From Nocardioides sp. L-11A (GTDB lineage: Bacteria > Actinomycetota > Actinomycetes > Propionibacteriales > Nocardioidaceae), in contig CP124680.1 of NCBI GenBank assembly GCA_029961745.1, positions 3,348,001-3,412,000 of the forward strand: 64,000 nucleotides of DNA, written 5' to 3'. The translations under genes and the position numbers were made by a program. The notes beneath the pieces are model-generated. The model ran no database searches. It was not told where the DNA came from and saw nothing but the letters and a program-made list of their open reading frames with translations. Below, piece by piece: positions 33,439-42,017 of this stretch (the stretch's first letter is position 1; the number at the start of each line of letters is the position of its first letter).

Positions 33439-34368
33439 TCATCCCCGCGCGAGGTCCGCGGCACCGATCACGCCGGCGCGGTTGCCGAGGGCGGCCGGCA
33501 CGATCGCGGGCCCGGGCCGGTGGCCCCGGCCGGTCAGCTCGCTGTCGAACGCCGCCCGGACCGGCGCGAGCAGCAGGTCGCCGGCCGCCGCGACGCCGCC
33601 GCCGACGACGACCACGGCGGGGTCGAGGACGGCGACCAGCGAGGCGATGCCGTGGCCCAGCCAGCGACCCAGATCGGCGAGATGACCGATCGCGACGACG
33701 TCGCCGGCCGCGGCCGCCGCGGTGACCATCGGCCCGGTGATCGCCGCCGGGTCGCCGCCGGCGGCGTCGAGGATCGCGGGACTCGGCGCGGACCGTGCCG
33801 CGCGGACGAGCGCGGTGCCGCTGGCGTAGGACTCCAGACAGCCGCGGTTGCCGCACCCGCACGGCAGCCCGTCGGGGACGACGCACAGGTGGCCGATCTC
33901 GGCAGCGACCCCGTGGGCGCCGCGCAGCAGCCGGCCGCCGGTGACGACACCACCGCCGACGCCGGTGCCGACCGTCACCATGAGCTGGTCGTCGGCGCCG
34001 CGACCGGCACCGTGGCGGAACTCGCCCCAGGCCGCGGCGTTGGCGTCGTTCTCGACGACCACGGGCAGGCCGGTGCGCCGGGCCAGGTCGGCGCCGAGCG
34101 GTTCATCGCGCCAGGCGATGTTGGGGGCGAAGAGCACGGTCGACCGGTCCGCGGCGACATAGCCGGCGGCGCCCACGCCGACCGCGCGCACCGCCTGCGC
34201 CGCAGTCAGGCCGGCGACCAGGTCCGCGACCGTCGTACCGATCGCGGCGGCGTCGGCCGCCGGCGACTCGACCCGTGCCTCGGCGACGACGGTGCCGGCG
34301 GCGTCGACCACGGCACCGGCGATCTTGGTGCCGCCGATGTCGATCCCGCAGGTCAGGTCGCCGGTCAC
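33439..34368 (-). CDS. ROK-family glucokinase (first of a tandem pair)
   Basis: 309 residues. DIGGTKIAGAVV forms the phosphate-1 loop, VVENDANAAAWGEF holds the catalytic Asp, VGTGVGGGVV the phosphate-2 region, and EIGHL plus CGCGNRGCLESY the zinc-binding ROK signature. This is the usual sequence of actinobacterial glucokinase. Its GTG start overlaps the TGA of the DUF5304-like gene (GTGA). It is in an operon SRPBCC, ArsA-like, DUF5304-like, ROK, ROK. An order like this, near an acyl-CoA ligase, is familiar from streptomycete glkA regions (recalled, not checked). Confidence 0.9.
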   Translation of the reverse strand: MTGDLTCGIDIGGTKIAGAVVDAAGTVVAEARVESPAADAAAIGTTVADLVAGLTAAQAVRAVGVGAAGYVAADRSTVLFAPNIAWRDEPLGADLARRTGLPVVVENDANAAAWGEFRHGAGRGADDQLMVTVGTGVGGGVVTGGRLLRGAHGVAAEIGHLCVVPDGLPCGCGNRGCLESYASGTALVRAARSAPSPAILDAAGGDPAAITGPMVTAAAAAGDVVAIGHLADLGRWLGHGIASLVAVLDPAVVVVGGGVAAAGDLLLAPVRAAFDSELTGRGHRPGPAIVPAALGNRAGVIGAADLARG

Positions 34369-34787
34369 GGTGCCGGGTCCGGCCCGTCGTCGTCGAGGTC
34401 GATGTGCTGCACCTCGGGCCCGCGCGGGGCACCGGAGCCGCTGTCGGGCGGCTGGGGCAGCGTCTCGAGCAGGCCGGCCGCGGCCTGGAGCAGCGAGGAG
34501 GCGGCCACCGCCAGGTGCGCCTTGACCTCGGGCGAGGTCTGCCGGACCGCATGCACCACCCGGCACACCGGGCAGTAGCGGCACTCGGCCGCATCGGTCG
34601 CGAGGTGCTCGTTGACGTCGTGCGCCATGGCCGCGGCCTGGCCGGCGAGCCCGGACAGGTTGCCGAGCCCTCCGGCAGTGTCGCCGGTGTGCTGCTTGGC
34701 CAGGTCGGCGAAGGCGCCGAGGAGCTTCATCGCCTCCTCGCCGACGCTGCCGACGCTGTCATCGGGCTCATCGGGCTCATCGGGCAT
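34365..34787 (-). CDS. DUF5304-like small acidic protein
   Basis: 140 residues, acidic at both ends, with a central helical segment and one CRYCPVC motif (Cys-x2-Cys-x2-Cys) that could bind a metal. Similar proteins stand next to glucokinase in Streptomyces. The ATG overlaps the end of the ArsA-like gene by 11 bases, and its stop overlaps the glucokinase start, so it is tightly coupled. Function unknown. Confidence 0.75.
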   Translation of the reverse strand: MPDEPDEPDDSVGSVGEEAMKLLGAFADLAKQHTGDTAGGLGNLSGLAGQAAAMAHDVNEHLATDAAECRYCPVCRVVHAVRQTSPEVKAHLAVAASSLLQAAAGLLETLPQPPDSGSGAPRGPEVQHIDLDDDGPDPAP

Positions 34788-36000
34788 GGTGCTGGTCTCC
34801 CATCGCCACCGGATCGGGCTCCGCGAACCGTACCCGCAGCTCACCCTCGACCACGCTCGCGCCCACCACCCGCAGCCGGGCCAGGCCCGGCGGGAGCGTC
34901 ATCAGCCGCCGGTAGGAGCCCACGGTCATCACCAGTTCGTCGCCGTTGCGCGCGAGGTCGACCTCGGACCGGGTCACGAACGGCAGCGCGAGGTGGGCGA
35001 CCGCGCCGGACTCGCCGCGGGTGACCCGGAACGGCCCCTCCCCCGCTGGTACGGCGAGCGGGTCGGCGCCGTCGTACAGGCCGGCGGCGAGCTCCGCCAA
35101 CGCGCTGACGCCGACGGGCTCGGCGGCCTGGTACTCGGAGGTCCACACCGGCAGTCCCCCGAACGACTGGGCCACCTCGGCGAGCACGCCGGCCTGGGCC
35201 GCGACCCAGCCGGCCCGCCAGGGATCGCCGTCTCCGTCGGGGAAGACCCGGTTGGCGACCACCCCGTCGACGCGGTAGCCGAACAGGCACAGACTCGTGT
35301 AGGCGCGGCGGGCCTCGGCGAGCACGACCTGCTCGGGGGTGAGCACGAGGCGCACGCTCGCCTCGGGCCCCGAGAGCAGCCCACGGACGTCGTCGAGCTC
35401 GCCGTGCAGGCGGGTGATCGCATCGAAGACCGCGTCCCCCGGCATCGGTACGCCGGCCGCACGGTTGAGCACCGGCCGCAGTGCGCGGACCAGGCGCCGC
35501 TGGATCGGCAGCAGCCGCTCGAGGTACCAGCCGAGCGCCTCGGGCAGCGCCAGCAGCCGGAGGGTCTCCGCGGTGGGCGCGCAGTCGACGACGATCACGT
35601 CCCAGCGTCCCGAGCGGGCATGCTGGCGCAGCTCCAGCAGGGCCAGCACCTCCTCGGCCCCCGGGATGACCGTCATCTCCTCCGCGGCGACCGGATCCAT
35701 GCCGACCGCGTCGAGCACCGAGAGGAGGTAGCGCTGGATGTCGGCCCAGGACTGCTCGAACCGCAGCTGGGCGTCGACCTGCTGGAGGAACAGGCCCGCG
35801 GCCACCTCCGTGGGCTCGGCGCTCCGGTTGGTCGAACCCGTCGCGACCCCGACCGCGCCGTACGCGTCGGCCAGCGAGTGTGCGGCATCGGTCGAGATCA
35901 CCAGCGTGCGCAGGCCCCGCGCGGCCGCGAGGGCCGCCGTACCGGCCGCGACGGTGGACTTGCCGACTCCGCCCTTGCCGGTGAAGAGAACGATCCGCAC
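34777..36000 (-). CDS. ArsA/GET3-like ATPase
   Basis: 407 residues of the anion-transporting ATPase family. The deviant Walker A GKGGVGKST is at residues 8-16, with switch regions STDAAHSL and VDCAPTAET. No arsenical metal-site cysteines are in the usual places and no arsB/arsR genes are near, so arsenic export is unlikely. A role in protein targeting or regulation is as plausible. The GTG start places the P-loop where the family has it. It sits between the SRPBCC gene (11 bases upstream) and the DUF5304-like gene. Confidence 0.88.
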   Translation of the reverse strand: MRIVLFTGKGGVGKSTVAAGTAALAAARGLRTLVISTDAAHSLADAYGAVGVATGSTNRSAEPTEVAAGLFLQQVDAQLRFEQSWADIQRYLLSVLDAVGMDPVAAEEMTVIPGAEEVLALLELRQHARSGRWDVIVVDCAPTAETLRLLALPEALGWYLERLLPIQRRLVRALRPVLNRAAGVPMPGDAVFDAITRLHGELDDVRGLLSGPEASVRLVLTPEQVVLAEARRAYTSLCLFGYRVDGVVANRVFPDGDGDPWRAGWVAAQAGVLAEVAQSFGGLPVWTSEYQAAEPVGVSALAELAAGLYDGADPLAVPAGEGPFRVTRGESGAVAHLALPFVTRSEVDLARNGDELVMTVGSYRRLMTLPPGLARLRVVGASVVEGELRVRFAEPDPVAMGDQHHAR

Positions 36001-36011
36001 GCCGGCAGGCC

Positions 36012-36467
36012 TCAGCTGCCGGACTCGACGCGCTTCTTCAGGCCCTTGAGCGCGGTGTCGATGAGGATCTTCTCGCCCTTGCGCTTGAGCATGCCGATGA
36101 GCGGGATCGAGACGTCGAGGGCGAGCCGGTAGGTGACCTCGGTCGCGCCGCCGCTCTCGCGCAGGACGTAGGCGCCCTCCAGCGCCTTGAGCATCTTGCC
36201 CTCGACCAGGGTCCAGGTGACCTGGCGGTCGCCGTCCCAGACGTAGGCGAGGGTGTACTCGTCCTTGATCGGCGAGACGTCGAGGGCGAAGAAGACCTCG
36301 CGCGCCCGACCCGCCTGGGCGGAGTCGCTGTCGTCGTACGCCGAGCGGACCTCGGCGACGGTGACGCCCTTGGCCCACTGCGGGTAGGCCGCGAAGTCGG
36401 CGATGACGGCCATCACATCCGCGGCAGGTGCGTCGACGACGATCGACGAGGACGTCTGTTCGGCCAT
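36012..36467 (-). CDS. SRPBCC (polyketide cyclase/dehydrase-like) protein
   Basis: 151 residues of the START-like fold: SSSIVVDAPAADVMAVIADF (first strand and helix), YPQWAKGV, a beta sheet and a carboxyl helix ending KGLKKRVESGS. It is probably a lipid- or isoprenoid-binding protein. The ATG follows TAGCCT (36474-36479) by six bases, making it the leaderless first gene of the ArsA/ROK operon. It is divergent from the acyl-CoA ligase gene. Confidence 0.85.
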   Translation of the reverse strand: MAEQTSSSIVVDAPAADVMAVIADFAAYPQWAKGVTVAEVRSAYDDSDSAQAGRAREVFFALDVSPIKDEYTLAYVWDGDRQVTWTLVEGKMLKALEGAYVLRESGGATEVTYRLALDVSIPLIGMLKRKGEKILIDTALKGLKKRVESGS

Positions 36468-36473
36468 GCCGGA

Positions 36474-36542
36474 AGGCTACCGGACCTCCGGAGCGCGGGG
36501 TCCGCGGCGTGCCGCAGGTCACGGCGGGGCCCGGAGTAGGCT
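36474..36542. promoter_or_regulatory. Divergent promoters of SRPBCC operon and acyl-CoA ligase
   Basis: TAGCCT (36474-36479, minus) lies six bases before the SRPBCC ATG. TAGGCT (36537-36542, plus) lies 39 bases before the ligase GTG, giving that gene a short leader with an AGGAG ribosome site. Confidence 0.6.
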
Positions 36543-36581
36543 GCTGGCGCTTGTTACCGGCGCGTCAGACCAGGAGAAACG

Positions 36582-38372
36582 GTGCGCGAGTACTCCACCC
36601 CGCAGACCATCGAGATCCCGACTACCGGCAATCTCACCGACGACGTGGTCCGCAACGCGGCCGAGGCGCCGCAGGCGGTGCAGTTCAGCCGCGCCACGGA
36701 CGACGGCGGCTGGGCGGACGTCACCTGCGCCGAGTTCCTCGGCGAGGTCGCCGCGGTCGCCAAGGGACTGCTGGCGGCCGGGCTGCAAGCCGGCGACCGA
36801 GTCGCGATCATCTCGCGGACCCGCTACGAGTGGACGCTGCTCGACTACGCGATCTGGTTCGCGGGCGCGGCGACGGTGCCGATCTACGAGTCGTCCTCGG
36901 AGGAGCAGATCAACTGGATCCTCTCCGACTCGGGCGCCCGGGCGGTCGTCTGCGAGGACGCCGGGCACCGCGCCCGGGTCGACGCCACGCGCGCCCGGCT
37001 GACCGCGCTGGAACACCTGTGGACGCTCGACGACGGCGCGATCGCCACGCTGACCGCGCTCGGCGCGGACGTCAGCGACGATGACCTGGAAGCCCGGCGG
37101 CGCACCGCCGGCCCCGGCGACCTCGCGACCCTGATCTACACCTCGGGCACCACCGGTCGTCCCAAGGGCTGCATGCTCACCCACGACAACTTCCAGACCG
37201 AGCTCTGCGTCGCGGTGGCCGAGCTGGAGCGACTCTTCGACACCGAGGGCGCCTCGACGCTGCTCTTCCTGCCCCTGGCGCACGTGTTCGCGCGGATCAT
37301 CCAGGTGGGCTGCGTGAAGTCCCGCACCCGCCTGGGCCACAGTGCCGACATCAAGAACCTGCTCCCCCAGCTGGCGACCTTCCGCCCGACCTTCATCCTC
37401 GCCGTGCCGCGCGTGTTCGAGAAGGTCTTCAACACCGCGTCGCAGAAGGCCACCGCCGACGGCAGGGGCAGGATCTTCGACCGCGCCGCGGAGACCGCGA
37501 TCGCCTACTCCCGCGCCCTCGACGGCGGCCGGATGCCGATCCGCGTGCGCGCCCAGCACGCCGTCTTCTCGCGGCTGGTCTACGCCAAGCTCCGCGCGGC
37601 GCTCGGCGGCAACTGCGAGTTCGCCGTGTCCGGCGGCGCCCCGCTCGGCGACCGGCTCGGCCACTTCTACCGCGGGATCGGGGTGACCGTGCTCGAGGGC
37701 TACGGCCTCACCGAGACCACCGCCGCGCTCACCGTCAACCTCCCGGACGCCCAGAAGGTCGGCACCGTCGGGCGACCGATCCCCGGCACCGCCGTACGGA
37801 TCGCGGACGACGGCGAGCTGCTGTTCCGCGGCGGCCAGGTCTTCACCGGGTACTGGAACAATCCGGAGGCCACCACCGAGGCGATCGACGGCGAGGGCTG
37901 GTTCCACACCGGCGACGTCGGCGAGGTCGACGACGAGGGCTTCGTGCGGATCACCGGGCGCAAGAAGGAGATCCTCGTGACCGCCGGCGGCAAGAACGTC
38001 GCCCCCGCGGTGCTCGAGGATCGGGTCCGGGCCTCGGCGCTGGTCAGTCAGTGCCTGGTCGTGGGCGACGGCCAGCCCTTCATCGCAGCGCTCGTGACCA
38101 TCGACGAGGAGGCCTTCCCGGCCTGGGCGGAGCGGCACGGCAAGTCCGGCAAGGTCGCCGACCTCGTCGACGACGAGGACCTGCGCGCGGAGGTCCAGGC
38201 CGCGGTCGACGAGGCCAACAAGGCGGTCTCCAAGGCGGAGTCGATCAGGAAGTTCGCGATCCTGCCGACGGACTGGACCGAGGAGGCCGGCCAGGTGACG
38301 CCGAGCCTGAAGCTGAAGCGGAACGTCGTGCTGCGGGAGTGCCGCGACGAGATCGCCGCGCTCTACCACTAG
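36582..38372 (+). CDS. Long-chain fatty acid-CoA ligase
   Basis: 596-residue AMP-forming acyl-CoA synthetase. The AMP-binding loop YTSGTTGRPKG is at about 185-195, followed by the ATP/AMP motif GYGLTET, WFHTGDVG and the hinge/GRKKEI segment with the late catalytic Lys region. Size and motifs match FadD15-like long-chain ligases. GTG start with AGGAG eight bases upstream. It is monocistronic, with a hairpin just past the stop, and is divergent from the SRPBCC/ArsA/ROK operon. Confidence 0.93.
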   Translation: MREYSTPQTIEIPTTGNLTDDVVRNAAEAPQAVQFSRATDDGGWADVTCAEFLGEVAAVAKGLLAAGLQAGDRVAIISRTRYEWTLLDYAIWFAGAATVPIYESSSEEQINWILSDSGARAVVCEDAGHRARVDATRARLTALEHLWTLDDGAIATLTALGADVSDDDLEARRRTAGPGDLATLIYTSGTTGRPKGCMLTHDNFQTELCVAVAELERLFDTEGASTLLFLPLAHVFARIIQVGCVKSRTRLGHSADIKNLLPQLATFRPTFILAVPRVFEKVFNTASQKATADGRGRIFDRAAETAIAYSRALDGGRMPIRVRAQHAVFSRLVYAKLRAALGGNCEFAVSGGAPLGDRLGHFYRGIGVTVLEGYGLTETTAALTVNLPDAQKVGTVGRPIPGTAVRIADDGELLFRGGQVFTGYWNNPEATTEAIDGEGWFHTGDVGEVDDEGFVRITGRKKEILVTAGGKNVAPAVLEDRVRASALVSQCLVVGDGQPFIAALVTIDEEAFPAWAERHGKSGKVADLVDDEDLRAEVQAAVDEANKAVSKAESIRKFAILPTDWTEEAGQVTPSLKLKRNVVLRECRDEIAALYH

Positions 38373-38380
38373 GTCCCGAG

Positions 38381-38402
38381 GGGTCCCTATCCCACGGGAC
38401 CC
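38381..38402. terminator. GGGTCCC/GGGACCC hairpin after acyl-CoA ligase
   Basis: Seven-base perfect arms with an 8-base loop, nine bases past the stop. It can act as the ligase terminator, and it is also the first of two palindromes arranged like those before the flp pilin gene. Confidence 0.55.
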
Positions 38403-38406
38403 GCGA

Positions 38407-38420
38407 GGGACCATAGTCCC
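38407..38420. promoter_or_regulatory. DosR-box-like palindrome upstream of tad operon
   Basis: GGGACCATAGTCCC differs at one core position from the known DosR/DevR consensus GGGACTWWAGTCCC. Its centre is 22 bases from the preceding palindrome and about 155 bases before cpaB. A NarL-family regulator is encoded within the same locus. Binding is untested. Confidence 0.5.
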
Positions 38421-38502
38421 GACGGGCCATCCCGCAGGTTGCGATCGGACATCATTCAGCGGCATTTGGCGATTTCGCTCACGCCACGGGCGCCGTCTTC
38501 GC

Positions 38503-38508
38503 TAGCCT
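38503..38508 (+). promoter_or_regulatory. Probable -10 box of tad operon (TAGCCT)
   Basis: TAGCCT lies 60 bases before the cpaB start and gives a leader with a GGGAGG ribosome site. No clear -35 was seen. Confidence 0.45.
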
Positions 38509-38568
38509 CGCGGTGCGCTGCAGCCGGGAGCTGCGGGACTCACACATGGGGAGCGGGAGGGCTCTGAA

Positions 38569-39288
38569 GTGGACCGTCGCAGATTGTTGCTCGTCGTGGC
38601 CGCGGTGATCGCCGCGCTCGGTGTCGGGCTGGTCTTCGTGTTCGCCCGCGGCGCCGAGTCCCGTGCCGCGGAGAAGTACCAGACGACCAAGGTCGTCACG
38701 GTCGCCGCCGGGAAGACCGTCCTCCCCGGTGAGAGCATCAAGTCCGCCCTCGACACCGGCAAGCTCGCCGAGACCGAGGTCCCGCAGGGCCAGGTCCTCG
38801 ACAACGCCCTGCGCCAGGGTGATCTCGGCAACCTCGACGGCAAGGTCGCACTGACCACGCTGTACGCCGGCGAGCAGCTGCTGTCGACGAAGTTCGGCGG
38901 GGTCGGCGACACCGTCGACGTCGCGTCACTGCCGCTGCCGCAGGGCATGATCGCCAAGCCGGAGTCCTTCGACCTCCCGGTGGGCTCCTTCATCGAGCCC
39001 GGGTCGCAGCTCGCCGTCTTCCTCACGGTCAACCCCGCCACGCCCACCTGCCTGCTCATCGACCGCGTGACGGTGCTCTCCAAGGGCGCGCAGACCACGA
39101 CCACGGTGGAGGGCGGCGCGACCGAGGGCAGCGCTCCGGCGCTGCACCTGGCGGTGACCCAGCAGCAGTTCGAGTGGCTCCAGGACGGCCGTGAGCGCGG
39201 CAAGCTGTCCGTGGCCCTGCTGAACTCGGAGAGCGAGGTCCAGCTCGACAAGACCGGACCCTGCGCCACCATCCGCGACAGCGAGTGA
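38569..39288 (+). CDS. cpaB: CpaB/RcpC-like Flp pilus assembly protein (SAF domain)
   Basis: 239 residues. One amino-terminal membrane helix (about 5-27) precedes an exported region with an SAF-like beta-clip (KTVLPGESIKSALDTGKLAE) and the RcpC/CpaB carboxyl region. In Tad systems this protein helps build the pilus channel. GTG start with GGGAGG eight bases before it. It leads the operon cpaB-cpaE-cpaF-tadB-tadC and lies nine bases before cpaE. The annotation rests partly on that context, as CpaB sequence similarity is weak. Confidence 0.82.
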   Translation: MDRRRLLLVVAAVIAALGVGLVFVFARGAESRAAEKYQTTKVVTVAAGKTVLPGESIKSALDTGKLAETEVPQGQVLDNALRQGDLGNLDGKVALTTLYAGEQLLSTKFGGVGDTVDVASLPLPQGMIAKPESFDLPVGSFIEPGSQLAVFLTVNPATPTCLLIDRVTVLSKGAQTTTTVEGGATEGSAPALHLAVTQQQFEWLQDGRERGKLSVALLNSESEVQLDKTGPCATIRDSE

Positions 39289-39297
39289 GGTCGTCTC

Positions 39298-40485
39298 ATG
39301 CCGGTTCTCGTCGAACAGGATCCCACCCTCGTCGACAGCCTGGTCCGGGCGATGCCCACCGGCTCCCAGGCGGTCGCCACGACCGAGCGGGCGCTGGCGT
39401 GGCTCGACCAGCACCCTGACGAGTACGTCGTCGCCCTCGGGCCGTCGGTCGAGCTGCTCTCGGCGCTCGCGACCTCGGAGGAGCTACGCATCAAGCGACC
39501 GACCGTCAGCGTCGTCCTGGTCCGCGACCACTTCGACACCGAGGTCCTCACCCGGGCGATGCAGGCCGGCGTCCGCGACGTCGTCGTCGCCGGCGGCGAC
39601 GAGAAGGCGCTGACGAGCGCGATCGAGCGCGCCCACCAGCTCTATCAGGCCCTGCGCGGGCCGGGCGGCGCCCGGCAGCTGGGCCGGGTCGTGACCGTGT
39701 TCTCCCCCAAGGGCGGCGTCGGCAAGACCACCTCGTCGGTCAACCTGGCCCTGGCCCTCACCGATCGCGGCGCCCGCAAGGTCTGCCTCGTCGACCTCGA
39801 CCTCGCGTTCGGCGACGTCGCCATCACGATGCAGCTCTTCCCGACCCACTCGATCGAGCAGGCCGTGGGCTCCGAGGACTCCATCGACCTCGCGATGCTC
39901 GAGGGCTTGCTGACCCGGCACCAGGACACGCTGACCGTGCTCGCGGCGCCGGCCCACCCCGACGTGCGCGAACGGGTCACGCCGCTGCTGATCTCCCGGA
40001 TCCTGCGCGCCCTGCGCGACGGCTTCGACTACATCGTCGTCGACACCTCGCCGTCGTTCGACGACGCGACCCTGACCGCGCTGGACGAGACCGACGAGTG
40101 CGTGATCGTCGCGACGCTCGACGTACCCACGCTCAAGAACGTCAAGGTCGCTCTCGAGACGATGGACATGCTCAGCATCGCCCGCGGGCACCGGCACCTC
40201 CTGCTCAACCGCGCCGACGACCAGGTCGGCATCAGCGTCGAGAAGGTCGAGAGCATCCTCGGCATGCCGGTGAGTGCCCAGGTCGCCACCGCCGTCGACA
40301 TCGCCGCCGCCACCAACGCCGGCACCCCGATCGTCTCCCACAAGCCGGGGCACCCGGCGAGCCTCGCCTACGCGCACCTCGCCGCGTCGGTGACCGGCGA
40401 GCCGATCCCGGCACCGGCGGCCGCGGCCCCGCAGCCGACCGAGGCACCTCGCTCGCGCGGGCTGTTCCGGCGCGGAAGGAGCTAG
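39298..40485 (+). CDS. cpaE: CpaE/TadZ-like ATPase for pilus localisation
   Basis: 395 residues: an atypical receiver-like domain (1-115) and a ParA/MinD-type ATPase with the deviant Walker A SPKGGVGKTT near residue 138, switch I DLDLAFGDVA and switch II VVDTSPSFDD. The last 40 residues are Ala/Pro/Arg-rich. TadZ/CpaE proteins place the Tad machine at the cell pole or membrane. Ribosome site and spacing are ordinary; cpaF follows after two bases. Confidence 0.88.
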   Translation: MPVLVEQDPTLVDSLVRAMPTGSQAVATTERALAWLDQHPDEYVVALGPSVELLSALATSEELRIKRPTVSVVLVRDHFDTEVLTRAMQAGVRDVVVAGGDEKALTSAIERAHQLYQALRGPGGARQLGRVVTVFSPKGGVGKTTSSVNLALALTDRGARKVCLVDLDLAFGDVAITMQLFPTHSIEQAVGSEDSIDLAMLEGLLTRHQDTLTVLAAPAHPDVRERVTPLLISRILRALRDGFDYIVVDTSPSFDDATLTALDETDECVIVATLDVPTLKNVKVALETMDMLSIARGHRHLLLNRADDQVGISVEKVESILGMPVSAQVATAVDIAAATNAGTPIVSHKPGHPASLAYAHLAASVTGEPIPAPAAAAPQPTEAPRSRGLFRRGRS

Positions 40486-40487
40486 TC

Positions 40488-42017
40488 GTGTCCAGCCTCT
40501 CCGAGCGTCTCGCCGCCGCCCGCCGTGAGGCTGCGGCCCAGGGCCGGCATGCCGCGACGCCCTCGGCCGACGCCGAGCTCCTCGCCGAGGTCGTCGGTGT
40601 GTCCGAGTCGACCGCCGAGGTCCCGGCCGCGGCGGCGCCGGAGCCCGCCGCGACCGAGCGCAGGACCCCCGGCCCGCTGTCCTCCCGAGCCGCCGCGGCG
40701 GCCGGCGAGAGCCGAGGCGGCCGCCGGATCGCCGGCACCGAGTCCGACCGGCTCGAGGACCTCAAGTCCAGCGTGCACGCCGAGCTGATCAAGCAGCTCG
40801 GCCCGCACCTCTACGACGCCGAGATGGACCAGGACGAGCTGGACCGCACCGTCCGCACCGTCCTCTCCGACGTCCTCGGCGCCCAGGACCGGCCGCTCAG
40901 CGCGGCCGACCGGGCCCGGGTCACCCAGGAGATCACCGACGACATCCTCGGCTACGGCCCGATCGACCCGTACCTGCGCGACCCCGAGGTCTCCGAGGTG
41001 ATGGTCAACGGCCACGACGACGTCTGGCTGGAGAAGGACGGCCGACTGGTCAAGGTCGAGGCGCACTTCGCCGACGAGGCGCACCTGCGCCGCACGATCG
41101 ACAAGATCGTGTCCCGCATCGGCCGTCGGGTCGACGAGTCCTCCCCCATGGTCGACGCGCGCCTGCCCGACGGCAGCCGCGTCAACGCCATCGTCCCGCC
41201 CCTGGCGATCGACGGCTCCGCGCTGACCATCCGCAAGTTCTCGACCGACCCGCTGACCGTGCAGGACCTGATCAACTTCGGGTCGCTGACGCCGCAGACG
41301 GCCGACTTCCTCGACGCCTGCGTCCGGGGCCGGCTCAACATCATCGTCTCCGGCGGCACGGGCGCCGGGAAGACGACGACGCTCAACGTGCTGTCCTCCT
41401 TCATCCCCACCGACGAGCGGATCGTCACGATCGAGGACGCCGCCGAGCTCCAGCTCAAGCAGGACCACGTCGTCCGGCTCGAGTCGCGGCCCGCCAACAT
41501 CGAGGGCAAGGGCGCGGTGACCATCCGCGACCTGGTCCGCAACAGCCTGCGGATGCGGCCCGACCGCATCGTCGTCGGCGAGGTCCGCGACGCCTCCGCC
41601 CTCGACATGCTCCAGGCCATGAACACCGGCCACGACGGCTCCATCTGCACCCTGCACTCCAACGGGCCGCGCGACACCCTCTCCCGCATGGAGACGATGG
41701 TGCTGATGGCCGGCATGGAGCTGCCGATCCGCGCGATCCGCGAGCAGGTCGCGTCCGCGGTCGACCTGATCGTGCACCAGACCCGTTTCAAGGACGGCTC
41801 GCGCCGGATCACCCACATCACCGAGGTGGAGCGGATGGAGGGCGACATCATCACCCTCCAGGACGTCTTCGTCTTCGACAACTCGGCCGGCTTCGACGAG
41901 AACGGCCGGGTCCTGGGCCGGCTCCGCTCCACCGGGCTGCGCCCGAAGTTCCTGGAGAAGCTCGCCTACGCCAACGTCGCGGTCGACCCGACGATCTTCC
42001 GGACGGAACGCATCTGA
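40488..42017 (+). CDS. cpaF: CpaF/TadA secretion ATPase
   Basis: 509 residues. A disordered Ala-rich amino region (1-85) precedes the secretion ATPase: Walker A GGTGAGKTTT near residue 290, Asp box/EDAAELQL, Walker B with VGEVRDASALDML, and the His box LHSNGPRD. It powers Flp pilus extension. The GTG at 40488 has GGAAGGA seven bases upstream; the frame continues further upstream inside cpaE but without similarity. Its stop overlaps the start of the next gene by one base (TGATG). Confidence 0.93.
   Translation: MSSLSERLAAARREAAAQGRHAATPSADAELLAEVVGVSESTAEVPAAAAPEPAATERRTPGPLSSRAAAAAGESRGGRRIAGTESDRLEDLKSSVHAELIKQLGPHLYDAEMDQDELDRTVRTVLSDVLGAQDRPLSAADRARVTQEITDDILGYGPIDPYLRDPEVSEVMVNGHDDVWLEKDGRLVKVEAHFADEAHLRRTIDKIVSRIGRRVDESSPMVDARLPDGSRVNAIVPPLAIDGSALTIRKFSTDPLTVQDLINFGSLTPQTADFLDACVRGRLNIIVSGGTGAGKTTTLNVLSSFIPTDERIVTIEDAAELQLKQDHVVRLESRPANIEGKGAVTIRDLVRNSLRMRPDRIVVGEVRDASALDMLQAMNTGHDGSICTLHSNGPRDTLSRMETMVLMAGMELPIRAIREQVASAVDLIVHQTRFKDGSRRITHITEVERMEGDIITLQDVFVFDNSAGFDENGRVLGRLRSTGLRPKFLEKLAYANVAVDPTIFRTERI

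Noticed and set aside
34777..36000. Arsenic resistance operon
   Set aside because: The ATPase fits the ArsA/GET3 fold, but arsB, arsR and metal-binding cysteines are missing and the neighbours are sugar kinases.
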